Source of the DNA: JBBIPZ01 sp037442505 [NCBI: Deltaproteobacteria bacterium]
GTDB taxonomy: Bacteria > CALINM01
Direction of reading: 5' to 3'
Assembly: GCA_037442505.1 (NCBI GenBank)
Contig: JBBIPZ010000019.1
Span: forward strand, 13,147 to 45,098
Length of the DNA: 31,952 nucleotides
A program made the translations under genes and the position numbers. The notes beneath the pieces are model-generated. The model saw only the letters and a list, made by a program, of their open reading frames with translations. It ran no database searches and had not been told where the DNA came from. This document shows positions 16,887 to 26,793 of this stretch, piece after piece. Within the stretch, counting starts at the first letter, position 1. Each line of letters opens with the position of its first letter.

Positions 16887-16906
16887 ACTTGACACTAATG
16901 TTAAGT
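16887..16906. promoter_or_regulatory. 20-bp operator-like dyad over the etfBA -35 box
   Basis: ACTTGACACTAATGTTAAGT is an inverted repeat with eight of ten positions matching perfectly; the two exceptions are G/T pairs. It includes the whole -35 TTGACA (16889-16894). Classical MerR activators bind between -35 and -10 in a long spacer, whereas this dyad covers the -35 of a normal 17-base promoter. Repression is therefore a better guess than MerR-type DNA-twisting activation. Confidence 0.5.
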
Positions 16907-16917
16907 AGTAATATCAT
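16889..16917 (+). promoter_or_regulatory. etfBA promoter
   Basis: A perfect TTGACA (16889-16894), a 17-base spacer and TATCAT (16912-16917, five of six) precede etfB by about 35 bases. This is one of the two best sigma-70-like promoters in the window; the one before the ferritin-like gene has the same hexamers and spacing. Confidence 0.6.
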
Positions 16918-16951
16918 ATACGAAAAATGATAAAATGTAAAGGAGGCTGGG

Positions 16952-17728
16952 ATGAAGATATTGGTTTGTATTAAACAGATTCCAGATATGGAGTCCAAGT
17001 TTAAAATCAACGCCGAAGGCGATTGGTTTAATGAAACAGATGTGTCGTTTTGGATGAATGAATATGATGAATATGCAGTAGAACAGTCTATCCAATTAAA
17101 AGAACAGTTAGGCAATGAGCCTGACGTCACTGTTCTTTCTATTGGACCTGACAGGGTAGTAGAGTCAATAAAAAAGGCATTAGCAATGGGTTGCGATCGT
17201 GGCGTTCATATTAAAGATGATGAAGCGTTTCGCAAGGACCCAGCTCAGATAGCCTCTATAATTTATGAGTTTGCTAAAGACAAAGGATTTGACATTATTT
17301 TTACAGGGATGCAGTCACAGGATAGAGGTTCTGCACAGGTTGGAGTGTTGCTTGCGGAGATGCTGGGTTATTCATGTGTTACTACTGTTGTGAACTTTGC
17401 TTATGATAATGGTGTAATAAATGCAAAAAGAGAGTTAGAAGGTGGTATAAAAAGTTTAGTAAAGACTAAAACACCCGCAGTTATTACCTGTCAGTTAGGG
17501 TTAAATACTCCTCGTTATCCAACATTACCTAATATCATGAAGGCAAAGAAGAAAGAACTCATTACGCTTAATGTAGCAGACCTGCTAAAACAAGAAGCAG
17601 TTGCGAAGACAGAAAAGTTCTACTATCCAGAGAAGAAGGGTGTTGGTATGGTTATAGAAGGCGATCTTGCTGCAATGGTAGACCAGTTAATTAGCGTATT
17701 AAAAGAAAAAACAACGGTTGTAAAATAG
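16952..17728 (+). CDS. etfB: Electron transfer flavoprotein beta subunit EtfB
   Basis: This 258-residue cytoplasmic subunit binds AMP (or a second FAD in bifurcating types) and pairs with EtfA. MKILVCIKQIPD at the N-terminus and TGMQSQDRGSAQVG at 118-131 are EtfB hallmarks; LNTPRYPTLPNIMKAKKKEL lies near the docking region. The ATG is preceded by aaaggagg. It lies 15 bases before etfA. No acyl-CoA dehydrogenase, quinone oxidoreductase or FixCX gene is adjacent, so the electron partner is unknown. Whether it bifurcates cannot be decided from this reading. Confidence 0.95.
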   Translation: MKILVCIKQIPDMESKFKINAEGDWFNETDVSFWMNEYDEYAVEQSIQLKEQLGNEPDVTVLSIGPDRVVESIKKALAMGCDRGVHIKDDEAFRKDPAQIASIIYEFAKDKGFDIIFTGMQSQDRGSAQVGVLLAEMLGYSCVTTVVNFAYDNGVINAKRELEGGIKSLVKTKTPAVITCQLGLNTPRYPTLPNIMKAKKKELITLNVADLLKQEAVAKTEKFYYPEKKGVGMVIEGDLAAMVDQLISVLKEKTTVVK

Positions 17729-17743
17729 AAAAAGGAGGAGAAA

Positions 17744-18661
17744 ATGAAAGCACTTCTTGTATGTGAATATAGAGATGGTAAACTATTGGAGTCAAGCTAT
17801 GAGCTTTTTGCATTTGCAGATAAGCTTAATGCTGAAAAGGTTGCTTTAGTCATTGGAAATGATGCTAATGTGCCAGCATTTGGTGGCAAGGTTTATTTGG
17901 CAGATGTCTCTAAATATGGCGAATATAATCCAGATATCCACAAAAAGCTTGTTTTAGAGGTAGTAAATAAAGAAAATCCTGATGTAATTGTTTTGGTTCA
18001 CACTTCTTATGGATGGGATTTAGCTCCAAGGCTTGCAGCATCATTAAAAGCCGCTCAGCTTTCAGAAGTTGTTAATATCGTTGACGGTGGTTTTGAGTTA
18101 AGCTGTCTTAACGGAAAGATGAGAAGAATTGTTGCACCAAAAACCGATAAAAAGGTTATTACAATTCAGTCGGGTGCTTTTACTCCTCAGGCTCCACTAT
18201 CGGGTACACCTGAAGTTATAAAATTAGATTTGTCATTAGAGTCTGGCAATATCGAGTTTTTGGGATACGAAGTGGCAGAAAAGACAGGTGTTGATTTGAG
18301 TAAAGCAGAGATAATTGTTAGCGCAGGAAGGGGCATTGGTAAAAAGGACAATATGCCAATTATAGAGGCTCTTGCAAAAGCCCTTGGCGGCGAAGTAGGG
18401 GCAACAAGGCCGGTAGTGGACGCTGGATGGCTGGAGCAATCAAGACAGGTTGGTATAACTGGCCAAACAGTTTCACCAAAGCTGTATATTGCTTGCGGAA
18501 TATCTGGTGCGGTGCAGCATATCGCTGGAATGAAAAAATCAGATTTTGTGGTTGCAATTAACAAAGATAAGGATGCGCCTATTGGTGAAGTTGCAGACGT
18601 TTTAGTTGTCGCTGATATTTTGCAGTTTGTGCCAGCCTTAACAGAAAAACTTTCAAAATAA
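17744..18661 (+). CDS. etfA: Electron transfer flavoprotein alpha subunit EtfA
   Basis: This 305-residue subunit binds FAD in its C-terminal domain. The motif SAGRGIGKKDNMPIIEALAK begins at 193, followed by GATRPVVDAGWL (219-230) and the GITGQTVSPKLYIACGISG stretch beginning near 237. There is no N-terminal ferredoxin domain, so it is the short form. A strong ggaggag precedes the ATG, and a bidirectional hairpin follows the stop. With etfB it forms a two-gene operon carrying electrons between dehydrogenases and the respiratory chain. Confidence 0.95.
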   Translation: MKALLVCEYRDGKLLESSYELFAFADKLNAEKVALVIGNDANVPAFGGKVYLADVSKYGEYNPDIHKKLVLEVVNKENPDVIVLVHTSYGWDLAPRLAASLKAAQLSEVVNIVDGGFELSCLNGKMRRIVAPKTDKKVITIQSGAFTPQAPLSGTPEVIKLDLSLESGNIEFLGYEVAEKTGVDLSKAEIIVSAGRGIGKKDNMPIIEALAKALGGEVGATRPVVDAGWLEQSRQVGITGQTVSPKLYIACGISGAVQHIAGMKKSDFVVAINKDKDAPIGEVADVLVVADILQFVPALTEKLSK

Positions 18662-18663
18662 AA

Positions 18664-18698
18664 TAACAGGGGGCAGCGTTGTTATGTTGCCCCTGTTA
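18664..18698. terminator. Bidirectional terminator between etfA and the radical SAM gene
   Basis: TAACAGGGG (18664-18672) pairs with CCCCTGTTA (18690-18698), and an inner CAGC/GTTG extension continues the stem past a single bulged G. On the minus strand the hairpin is followed by a T-rich tail (atttattt-like, from the end of etfA), making it a good terminator for the radical SAM gene that ends at 18706. On the plus strand the tail is poorer. Confidence 0.7.
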
Positions 18699-18705
18699 CT
18701 CTCTA

Positions 18706-19845
18706 TCATAAAGAATTTGACCTTAGTTCAAGAAATAATTTTTCTCTATCTGTCTTGCTCATTACAGATATCTTTTCATACATTTGCAAAACATTGGCAT
18801 CTGGTTTAATGTTTAAAAACTCATTTAATTCAAAAACGGAGTTTAACCTTCTTGATAAAATAAACTTAAGTTTTAAATCGTCTGGAAGAGACAAAAAACG
18901 ATCAATTTTTTTTAAAATTTCAGACTTATCATCTGGCAAAAAACCATTTATATCCATAAGCAGGTTTAGTGTATGGTCAGAAAAGATAAATACTGGTACA
19001 ATAATTCCAGAAACGAACTGTTTAATTTCTATCACCAACTCTTCTTCAGAAGGGACTAAAAATTCGCCTGACATATAAAGATTATACAATGGTATTGTAG
19101 GATTTAGAGCAAGTGTTCGTAAACGAACAAATGCCGGCTTTGAGTTGTTTATTGCATCGAGAGTTTCGGTAATATGTTCATTTTGTAGTGACTTTCCACC
19201 TAATCCTGGCATAACATATAAAGACAGTTGAATATCTGCTTCAGCCAATTTATTGCTTGCCAGAATCACGTCTTCTTTTTTTATCCCTTTTTTAACATAA
19301 TTTAATACCTGATTACTTCCCGATTCTAATCCCATGTGAATCCTTGATAAACGATAGCTTCTAAGAACTTTTAATGTTTCTTGTGGTATCCTTAAAATCG
19401 TAGTTGCCCTTGCATAAGCAGTAACTCTTGTAACTTCTGGAAACAAGGTGCTTATCGTTGACATAATTTTAATTATCTCATCAGGTTTTCTCAGTAAAGG
19501 ATCTGCATCCTGTAAAAAAATTGTATATTCACCGTGATAAAGCCAATGTAAAATTCTGTGAGCATCGTTAACTGAACGTGTTTCAAAAAACTTTGCCAGA
19601 TTAAGCGAAAGAAAACGAAAAGAATAGGTTTTAAGTAGTTCTTGCAACGTATTTTTAATTGAAGCAAGGAACGAAATTTCATCAATCAATTCTGTCAATG
19701 CTCTTATTGAAAAAGAATTACCCTTGTAAACTGGACAAAATAAGCATCGATTCCATGGACAGTTGCGACTAAGCCTGATTAATAGGCTATGTGATTCACT
19801 TGGAGGCCTTATCGGACCTAATTCTGATGTAAATATTTGTGCCAT
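18706..19845 (-). CDS. Radical SAM protein with CX4CX2C cluster motif
   Basis: This 379-residue protein has RNCPWNRCLFCPVYKG near 27-42; Cys29, Cys34 and Cys37 form a CX4CX2C [4Fe-4S] site. It is the spacing seen in the CPWNxCxFC group of radical SAM proteins rather than the usual CX3CX2C. A TIM-barrel pattern follows, with IFLQDADPLL, GLESGSNQVL near 195-204 (the SAM-binding segment) and YVMPGLGGKSLQNE. There is no B12-binding domain, and the C-terminus (about 290-379) is helical. It shares one base with the stop of the upstream lipoprotein gene, so the two are co-transcribed. The substrate is unknown. Confidence 0.85.
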   Translation of the reverse strand: MAQIFTSELGPIRPPSESHSLLIRLSRNCPWNRCLFCPVYKGNSFSIRALTELIDEISFLASIKNTLQELLKTYSFRFLSLNLAKFFETRSVNDAHRILHWLYHGEYTIFLQDADPLLRKPDEIIKIMSTISTLFPEVTRVTAYARATTILRIPQETLKVLRSYRLSRIHMGLESGSNQVLNYVKKGIKKEDVILASNKLAEADIQLSLYVMPGLGGKSLQNEHITETLDAINNSKPAFVRLRTLALNPTIPLYNLYMSGEFLVPSEEELVIEIKQFVSGIIVPVFIFSDHTLNLLMDINGFLPDDKSEILKKIDRFLSLPDDLKLKFILSRRLNSVFELNEFLNIKPDANVLQMYEKISVMSKTDREKLFLELRSNSL

Positions 19846-20576
19846 CAGTAGTACCTTTTAGCGCCGACAAAACGTTTTGAGAAATAGTCGCTATCTATAG
19901 AAGCGCGCTTAATTACATCCCCTCTTTTGGGTGCATGAACCATATAACCATTACCAACATAAATCCCCACATGAGTTATATGATTTTTTGAACTGCCAAA
20001 GAATACAAGATCACCTTCTGATAAGTCGTATTTATGAACATAATCGCCCAGTAAAAATTGTTCATTAGCGGTACGAGGGAGATTTATTCCACAGAGGTTA
20101 TAGACAGCCTTAACAAAACCGCTGCAATCCATACCTTCTACAACATTGTTACCGCCCCACTTATACGGAATGCCGACAAAACGCTCAGCGGTCTTTGCAA
20201 TAATAATACCTATATCATCTTCGCGATATTTCTTTCTCTCAGTAATAGTTAGCCGCTTAAAGGATACTGGTGTGGCGATAAAATAATCTGATATAAGACC
20301 GGAAGAAGCAAACTTTTTTGCGTCTTTTTCAGCCATATCTTTAGTTTTATAACTGCCAAAACGAACTACAAAAAACCCCTCAGGTTTTTTAAAATAAAAT
20401 GCGTCTATCCCTTTATTTTGAAGTTTAGAAACTAAATTAATAGCATTCTGTACATCAGAAAAGGCACCTACCTGTATAGCATAGCCAGCTTTTTCAACGT
20501 AAGACCTGTTTTTATGTAAAACTGGTGAACAGCAAGTTAAAAATATAAATAGCGATAAAACAAAAAAAATTCTCAT
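19845..20576 (-). CDS. SPOR-NlpC/P60 cell-wall hydrolase, probable lipoprotein
   Basis: The 243-residue product starts with a hydrophobic signal ending in FLTCCSP; Cys15 or Cys16 could be lipidated, though the lipobox is not ideal. Residues ~31-103 form a SPOR peptidoglycan-binding domain (AIQVGAFSDVQNA...FFVVRFGSYKTKDMA). Residues ~122-243 form an NlpC/P60 peptidase, with Cys151 in DCSGFV, His202 in THVGIY and His214 as the likely triad. It would cut peptide stems in the periplasm. It precedes and overlaps the radical SAM gene by one base (TGATG). A TATAAT lies very close (20596-20591 on the minus strand), but no proper -35 accompanies it. Confidence 0.9.
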   Translation of the reverse strand: MRIFFVLSLFIFLTCCSPVLHKNRSYVEKAGYAIQVGAFSDVQNAINLVSKLQNKGIDAFYFKKPEGFFVVRFGSYKTKDMAEKDAKKFASSGLISDYFIATPVSFKRLTITERKKYREDDIGIIIAKTAERFVGIPYKWGGNNVVEGMDCSGFVKAVYNLCGINLPRTANEQFLLGDYVHKYDLSEGDLVFFGSSKNHITHVGIYVGNGYMVHAPKRGDVIKRASIDSDYFSKRFVGAKRYY

Positions 20577-20714
20577 CTTTTCTAAAATAAATTATAAATG
20601 AAAAAGACATTTTTTACAGCATAATGTTGAGAATGTTGTTAAATTTTAAAAATCGTAAATTTAAAGATAAATTTATGTCATTTCAAAGGTATCATAACTT
20701 TAGTCGTGATTGTT

Positions 20715-20764
20715 CGTTCAGAATGTTCAGTCGAATAAGTGAAATGGGTGTGTCATTCTGAGCG
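20715..20764. repeat. REP-like inverted repeat with a CATTCTGAGCG arm
   Basis: CGTTCAGAATG (20715-20725) and CATTCTGAGCG (20754-20764) pair over 11 positions with one G-T wobble, around a 28-base loop. CATTCTGAGCG is, as far as I recall, the core of a dispersed intergenic repeat found in many bacterial genomes, usually followed by a GAAGAATCTC-like part. Here only a degraded aaatatctctc follows. It is probably an old, decayed copy. Confidence 0.5.
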
Positions 20765-20810
20765 TTAGTAAAATATCTCTCAAAGTATAATTAATCCAGA
20801 TTAAAACTTT

Positions 20811-20847
20811 AAGCTGTAAATTAATAAAATTTTATTAAAAAAAGCTT
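20811..20847. repeat. Nested palindrome upstream of the ATP synthase promoter
   Basis: TTAATAAAATTTTATTAA (20821-20838) is a perfect 18-base palindrome made only of A and T. Outer arms AAGCT (20811-20815) and AGCTT (20843-20847) extend the symmetry. It lies about 36 bases before the -35 of the ATP synthase promoter, where an operator or bent-DNA element could act. A chance AT palindrome is possible in such AT-rich DNA. Confidence 0.4.
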
Positions 20848-20873
20848 GATTTTATTTTCGTGATAATTTATTC

Positions 20874-20903
20874 TTGACAATGCTTTTTGCTTTATGGTAG
20901 TAA
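20874..20903 (+). promoter_or_regulatory. Candidate ATP synthase operon promoter
   Basis: A perfect TTGACA (20874-20879) is followed after 18 bases by TAGTAA (20898-20903), a weak -10. About 33 bases separate this from the ATG at 20937, where ttttttggaggggga supplies a strong ribosome site. The -35 is convincing; the -10 assignment is not. Confidence 0.45.
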
Positions 20904-20936
20904 GTAAAGCGGTAGTTTTTTGGAGGGGGAGATATA

Positions 20937-21365
20937 ATGATTGATCTTAACGTCAGCTTTCTAATACAGCTGGGTCTATTTTGGTTTGTAATAATTGTCT
21001 TAAACAGCATGTTTTTCAAACCAATGCTCAGATATCTTGATTATCGCAAAACCCTTGTTCAGGGCAGAAAGGAAGAAGCAGAGAAGATACTTAAGGACAT
21101 AGAAGAGCAGGAAAAATATTATAATAGTCGGGTAAGAGAAGCTAAGGAAAAAGGATTAGAGCATAAAAAGTCTATACGTGAGGAAATTTTAAAAGCCCAG
21201 AAACAAAAAATAGAAGAAGAACTAAAAAAGTTAGATGAAGATTTTGTTAAAAACAAAAATATGATTCTTGGCGAAGTTGAAACGATTAAAAAAGATTTAG
21301 ATAAAATTGCATTGGATTTAGGTAAAGTGATGGCTACAAAGGTTTTAGGCAGGGAGGTCCAGTGA
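20937..21365 (+). CDS. F-type ATP synthase subunit b' (F0)
   Basis: This 142-residue peripheral-stalk subunit has a single N-terminal membrane helix near 5-24 (NVSFLIQLGLFWFVIIVLNS), then MFFKPMLRYLDYRK and a long charged coiled coil to the end. In split systems b' and b form a heterodimer that links the membrane sector to F1. It is the first gene of the operon, and its TGA overlaps the GTG of the next gene. It lacks the signal-like extension seen in the b subunit that follows. Confidence 0.88.
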   Translation: MIDLNVSFLIQLGLFWFVIIVLNSMFFKPMLRYLDYRKTLVQGRKEEAEKILKDIEEQEKYYNSRVREAKEKGLEHKKSIREEILKAQKQKIEEELKKLDEDFVKNKNMILGEVETIKKDLDKIALDLGKVMATKVLGREVQ

Positions 21366-21922
21366 AACTTTTATTGACACTAATTATCATATTAATAAAC
21401 GCCGTTGTTTTTGCTGCTGAGGGGCATGGTGCTGCACCATCTTTGTTTTCTCTCGATTTTCTTTTCAGGTTAATAAATTTTGCAATTTTGTTTGGTGGAT
21501 TGGGATATATTCTATCTAAACCTCTTAAAAACTTTCTTAAACAGAGAAGCCAGAACGTTAGGCAGGCGATAGAAGAGGCAAAAAAGGCAAAGGCAGATGC
21601 AGAGAGTAAGGCTCGTTTTTATGAGGAAAAGTTGTCTCAGCTTGAAGCTGAGGTAACTGCAATGATGGAACAGTTTAAGAAGGAAGCTGAGGAAGAGAAG
21701 TTGAGGATTGTCAAAGAGGCTGAAGAGCAGATTGAGAAAACAAAAGAAAGAATGCAAAAATCTTTAGAACAGGAAAAGCTTCGAATTAAAGAAGAGGTCA
21801 TGAGAGAAGCAGCAAATATGGCGGTAATTCTTGCTGAAGAGATGATAAAGAAAAATCTAACAATTGAAGATCAAAAGAAATGGGTTCAGGAATATATTAA
21901 AATGATGGAGAGGGTACATTGA
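21362..21922 (+). CDS. atpF: F-type ATP synthase subunit b (F0), with signal-like N-terminal extension
   Basis: This 186-residue stalk subunit begins with a cleavable-looking signal (MKLLLTLIIILINAVVFAAEG). A second membrane helix near 30-50 (LFRLINFAILFGGLGYIL) precedes a long coiled coil rich in Ala, Glu and Lys. The start is a GTG in a GTGA overlap with the b' stop, supported by gggagg just upstream. Similar signal-bearing b subunits occur in Geobacter-like bacteria. The stop overlaps the TTG of atpH. Confidence 0.9.
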   Translation: MKLLLTLIIILINAVVFAAEGHGAAPSLFSLDFLFRLINFAILFGGLGYILSKPLKNFLKQRSQNVRQAIEEAKKAKADAESKARFYEEKLSQLEAEVTAMMEQFKKEAEEEKLRIVKEAEEQIEKTKERMQKSLEQEKLRIKEEVMREAANMAVILAEEMIKKNLTIEDQKKWVQEYIKMMERVH

Positions 21923-22461
21923 TTAAGCTATCATCCGCAAAAAGATATGCAAAGACAATTTTTGAGCTGGGCCAAGAGAAGGGAATGCTTGAAAGATTCT
22001 CGAAAGATTTCTCTGCTTTAAAGCAGACTATTGAAAGTGTCCATGAATTTATACCTTTTCTTGCGAACCCAACATATGATTTTTCACAAAGAGTGGAGCT
22101 CTTTTTAGAAGTTGCCAAAAAGATTGACTTAAGCGACATTATAATAAACCTTGTCAAGTTGCTTATGGAAGGCAACAAGGTGAAGTTACTCCCATATATA
22201 TGTAACTTTTTTCAGAGCCTGATGGATTTTTATGCGGGTAAAGTTAGAGGAACACTTAAAACCGCAATTGAGTTAAGTAGCGGTGAACTTGATGCGATTG
22301 CATTGGCTGTTGAAAATGCCCTTAAGAAAAAGGTAGAGCTTAAGGTTGAAGTGGATAAAGATGTTATTGGTGGCTTGATGCTAAAGATTGGCGATGTTGT
22401 TTATGATGGAACTGTAAAAAAACAGCTTGAAATTTTAAAAGATAATTTAATAAAGGGGTGA
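21919..22461 (+). CDS. atpH: F-type ATP synthase delta subunit AtpH
   Basis: The 180-residue delta subunit connects the top of the alpha-beta hexamer to the b stalk. It opens [22 protein letters not shown], the family N-terminal helix. The conserved C-terminal part, [21 protein letters not shown] (starting near 147), precedes the closing helix VKKQLEILK. The start is TTG in a TTGA overlap with the b stop, with ggagaggg upstream. It lies four bases before atpA. Confidence 0.94.
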   Translation: MIKLSSAKRYAKTIFELGQEKGMLERFSKDFSALKQTIESVHEFIPFLANPTYDFSQRVELFLEVAKKIDLSDIIINLVKLLMEGNKVKLLPYICNFFQSLMDFYAGKVRGTLKTAIELSSGELDAIALAVENALKKKVELKVEVDKDVIGGLMLKIGDVVYDGTVKKQLEILKDNLIKG

Positions 22462-22465
22462 AAGA

Positions 22466-23974
22466 ATGGAAATTAGAGCAGACGAAATCAGTAGAATAAT
22501 AAAAGAGCGTATAGGTGGTTTTGAGAAAAAGATCGACGTTTCTGAAACTGGTGTCGTTTTAAATGTTGGTGACGGTATTGCCAGAGTTTATGGACTTGAA
22601 AAGATTATGGCGGGAGAGCTTGTTGAATTTCCTAATAACATTTATGGAATGGCATTAAACTTAGAAGAGGATAATGTTGGATGTGCCATTTTTGGTGAAG
22701 ATAAGTATATTAAGGAAGGGGATACCGTTAAGAGGACTGGAAGAATTGTTGAGGTTCCCGTTGGCGATGCGCTTTTTGGAAGGGTAGTAAACCCACTTGG
22801 ACAGCCTATCGATGGGAAAGGGCCTATAGATGCTAAGGAGTTTAGAAGGGTAGAAATTAAAGCACCCGGTATAGTCGTTAGACAGCCAGTTAAAGAACCC
22901 CTTCAGACAGGACTAAAGGCCATAGACTCGATGATTCCGATTGGAAGAGGACAGAGAGAGCTTATCATTGGTGACAGACAGACAGGTAAAACTGCAATTG
23001 CCATAGACACCATCATTAACCAGAAAGGCAAAGGTGTTATCTGTATATACGTTGCTATTGGTCAGAAGCAATCTACTGTTGCACAGGTTATGGAAAAGCT
23101 TAAAAGCCATGGTGCTCTTGATTATACAATTATCGTTTCAGCTACGGCAAATGATCCTGCCCCAATGCAGTTTATTGCTCCATATTCGGGTTGTACTATT
23201 GGTGAGCATTTTAGGGATACTGGAAGACACGCACTTGCTATTTACGACGACCTTTCGAAACATGCTGTTGCTTATAGACAGCTTTCCCTTCTTCTTAGAA
23301 GACCGCCAGGACGTGAAGCATATCCGGGAGACGTTTTCTACTTACATTCTCGTTTGTTAGAAAGAGCCGCCAAAATGAGAGATGATTTGGGTGGAGGTTC
23401 ATTGACAGCATTACCAGTCATCGAAACACAGGCTGGAGACGTATCAGCATATATCCCAACTAATGTCATATCTATTACAGATGGACAGATTTATCTGGAA
23501 ACAGACCTTTTCTACTCTGGCATAAGGCCTGCAGTTAACGTAGGTCTTTCGGTCTCCCGAGTTGGAGGTAACGCTCAGATAAAAGCAATGAAACAGGTTG
23601 CAGGTTCATTAAGACTTGATCTTGCACAGTACAGGGAACTGGCTGCTTTTGCGCAGTTTGGTAGCGATCTTGACAAAGCTACACAACAGCAGCTGGCGAG
23701 AGGAGCAAGGCTTGTTGAGTTACTTAAACAGCCACAGTATTCTCCTTTAAGTGTTGCAAAGCAGATTGTCGCAATTTATGCAGGAACGAAAGGCTTTCTT
23801 GATGATTACCCTGTCGAGGCTGTTGGAAAATTTGAAAATGAACTTTATCAGCTTATGAATTCTAAATATCCAGAAATAGAGAAAGGGATTGAGGAAAAGA
23901 AACAGATTGATGACGAATTGAGGGCAAAGATTGAAGGAATGTTAAAGGAGTTAAAAGAAGTCTTCAAATACTAA
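22466..23974 (+). CDS. atpA: F-type ATP synthase alpha subunit AtpA
   Basis: The 502-residue alpha subunit forms the non-catalytic sites of F1. Walker A GDRQTGKT is at 169-176. The characteristic [24 protein letters not shown] stretch and the arginine-finger region [19 protein letters not shown] sequence (here [15 protein letters not shown]) are intact. Length is normal. It is preceded by aaggggtg. Confidence 0.98.
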   Translation: MEIRADEISRIIKERIGGFEKKIDVSETGVVLNVGDGIARVYGLEKIMAGELVEFPNNIYGMALNLEEDNVGCAIFGEDKYIKEGDTVKRTGRIVEVPVGDALFGRVVNPLGQPIDGKGPIDAKEFRRVEIKAPGIVVRQPVKEPLQTGLKAIDSMIPIGRGQRELIIGDRQTGKTAIAIDTIINQKGKGVICIYVAIGQKQSTVAQVMEKLKSHGALDYTIIVSATANDPAPMQFIAPYSGCTIGEHFRDTGRHALAIYDDLSKHAVAYRQLSLLLRRPPGREAYPGDVFYLHSRLLERAAKMRDDLGGGSLTALPVIETQAGDVSAYIPTNVISITDGQIYLETDLFYSGIRPAVNVGLSVSRVGGNAQIKAMKQVAGSLRLDLAQYRELAAFAQFGSDLDKATQQQLARGARLVELLKQPQYSPLSVAKQIVAIYAGTKGFLDDYPVEAVGKFENELYQLMNSKYPEIEKGIEEKKQIDDELRAKIEGMLKELKEVFKY

Positions 23975-23989
23975 ACATTAGGAAAAGAC

Positions 23990-24862
23990 ATGGCAAGCTT
24001 AAGGGATATTAGAAAAAGAATACAGAGCGTTAAAAGCACTCAGAAGATAACTAAGGCGATGAAGATGGTTTCTGCTGCCAAGTTGAGAAGGGCTCAGGAT
24101 GCTATCTTAACTGCAAGGGCATACGCAGAAAAGCTTTATGATGTCATTGCATCTTTATCGGCAAGAATCGAGACAAAGACACATCCTCTCCTCCAGGTTA
24201 GAGAAGAGAAGAAAAAACAGCTCCTTTTAGTCTTTACTTCAGATAGAGGGCTTTGTGGTGCGTTTAACTCTAACTTGTTAAAACAGGTGGAAGCATACGT
24301 CAGAGAGAATATTACAAAATATCCTGATGGTATCGAAATTTTTGTGGTTGGTAAGAAAGGCACGGAATATCTGAAAAAAAGACGTTACAACGTAACGGAA
24401 AGCTGGGTTGGTGTTTACCAGAAAGAACAGTATGAAACTTCGCGCGAAATAGGTGAAAAGATTATAGAAAAATTTATCAGTGGTGAGTGTGATGAGGTTG
24501 TGATAGTTTATAACAAATTTCGTTCGGCAATTTCTCAAGTGCCAACTTTTTTAAAGCTTTTACCAGTCGATCCCATAGAGATACCAGAAAATGTTCCAAA
24601 GACTGAATATATTTATGAGCCAGACAAACAAACATTGATAGATGAACTTTTGCCACGTAACGTTTATACGCAATTACATAGAGGTATTCTTGAGTCGATA
24701 GCCAGTGAGCTGGGGGCGAGAATGACGGCTATGGACAATGCTACCAATAATGCAAGGGATATGATAGATAAACTAACGCTTTTATTTAATAAAACAAGAC
24801 AGGCGTCTATAACAAAAGAGTTGATGGAAATAATCGGTGGCGCCGAAGCAATTAAAAAATAA
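23990..24862 (+). CDS. atpG: F-type ATP synthase gamma subunit AtpG
   Basis: The 290-residue gamma subunit is the rotor shaft. The N-terminal helix MASLRDIRKRIQSVKSTQKI and the TKAMKMVSAAKLRRAQ segment are typical. The C-terminal helix ends ASELGARMTAMDNATNNARD-MIDKLTLLFNKTRQA..., the near-invariant gamma signature. It lies 15 bases after atpA and 15 before atpD, with a modest ribosome site (taggaaaaga). No redox-regulation insert is present. Confidence 0.96.
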   Translation: MASLRDIRKRIQSVKSTQKITKAMKMVSAAKLRRAQDAILTARAYAEKLYDVIASLSARIETKTHPLLQVREEKKKQLLLVFTSDRGLCGAFNSNLLKQVEAYVRENITKYPDGIEIFVVGKKGTEYLKKRRYNVTESWVGVYQKEQYETSREIGEKIIEKFISGECDEVVIVYNKFRSAISQVPTFLKLLPVDPIEIPENVPKTEYIYEPDKQTLIDELLPRNVYTQLHRGILESIASELGARMTAMDNATNNARDMIDKLTLLFNKTRQASITKELMEIIGGAEAIKK

Positions 24863-24877
24863 TTTAGGAGGCATTAG

Positions 24878-26287
<1,410 letters not shown>

Positions 26288-26296
26288 GGGTGTAAT

Positions 26297-26713
26297 ATGG
26301 CAGATACCTTTAAATTGGAAATAGTTACACCGTACGGGATTGTGGTCAACGACGTAGTTGAGGAACTTACAGCCCCGGGTGTTGCAGGACAGATAACAAT
26401 TTTACCCGGGCACCATCCACTGCTCACATCACTTAAAGTGGGAGAGCTGAGTTATAAAATAAAAGGCAAGACAGAGTTTCTTGCTGTTAGCTGGGGCTTT
26501 GCTGAGGTTACTTTTGATAAAGTGACTGTGCTTGTAGAGACAGCAGAAAAGGCTGTGGATATTGATTTGACAAGGGCTGAAGCTGCAAGAAAGAGGGCAG
26601 AAGAAAGGCTTAAATCCCTTACAGAGGATGATGCTGATTACTTCACAGCGAAAACTTCTTACGAAAAGGCTCTGGTAAGATCAGAGATAGCTAAAAGGGC
26701 AAAAGTACAATAA
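26297..26713 (+). CDS. atpC: F-type ATP synthase epsilon subunit AtpC
   Basis: The 138-residue epsilon subunit has an N-terminal beta-sandwich (FKLEIVTPYGIVVNDVVEEL, GVAGQITILPGHHPLLTSLK) and a C-terminal two-helix domain (LTRAEAARKRAEERLK...) that can inhibit ATP hydrolysis. It is the last gene of the operon. Genes for the a and c membrane subunits are absent, so they must be encoded elsewhere. Confidence 0.95.
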   Translation: MADTFKLEIVTPYGIVVNDVVEELTAPGVAGQITILPGHHPLLTSLKVGELSYKIKGKTEFLAVSWGFAEVTFDKVTVLVETAEKAVDIDLTRAEAARKRAEERLKSLTEDDADYFTAKTSYEKALVRSEIAKRAKVQ

Positions 26714-26793
26714 CATTAACCCTTGAAAAGGTGTTTAACTCTGGGCATATCCCGGTTCTCTGTCGGTAAATAGTCAACTTATAAATTTAAGAA

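Larger units (their letters stand above)
20577..20936. other. 360-base AT-rich intergenic region between divergent nlpC/P60 and the ATP synthase operon
   Basis: No credible gene is visible here. From left to right it holds a minus-strand TATAAT near 20591-20596, a stretch of A/T-rich sequence, a REP-like inverted repeat at 20715-20764, an 18-base perfect palindrome at 20821-20838 flanked by AAGCT/AGCTT arms, and the ATP synthase promoter near 20874-20903. The last bases before the ATG carry a strong Shine-Dalgarno (ggaggggga). Confidence 0.7.

Noticed and set aside
18187-18564. 125-codon minus-strand frame inside etfA
   Set aside because: It is the antisense of conserved EtfA FAD-domain codons, with no family resemblance.
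26714-26793. Possible small RNA or hairpins between atpC and the terminator (cccttgaaaaggtg, tgggcatatccc)
   Set aside because: The stems are only three to four base pairs, and no promoter is visible; read as a trailer of the atp transcript.
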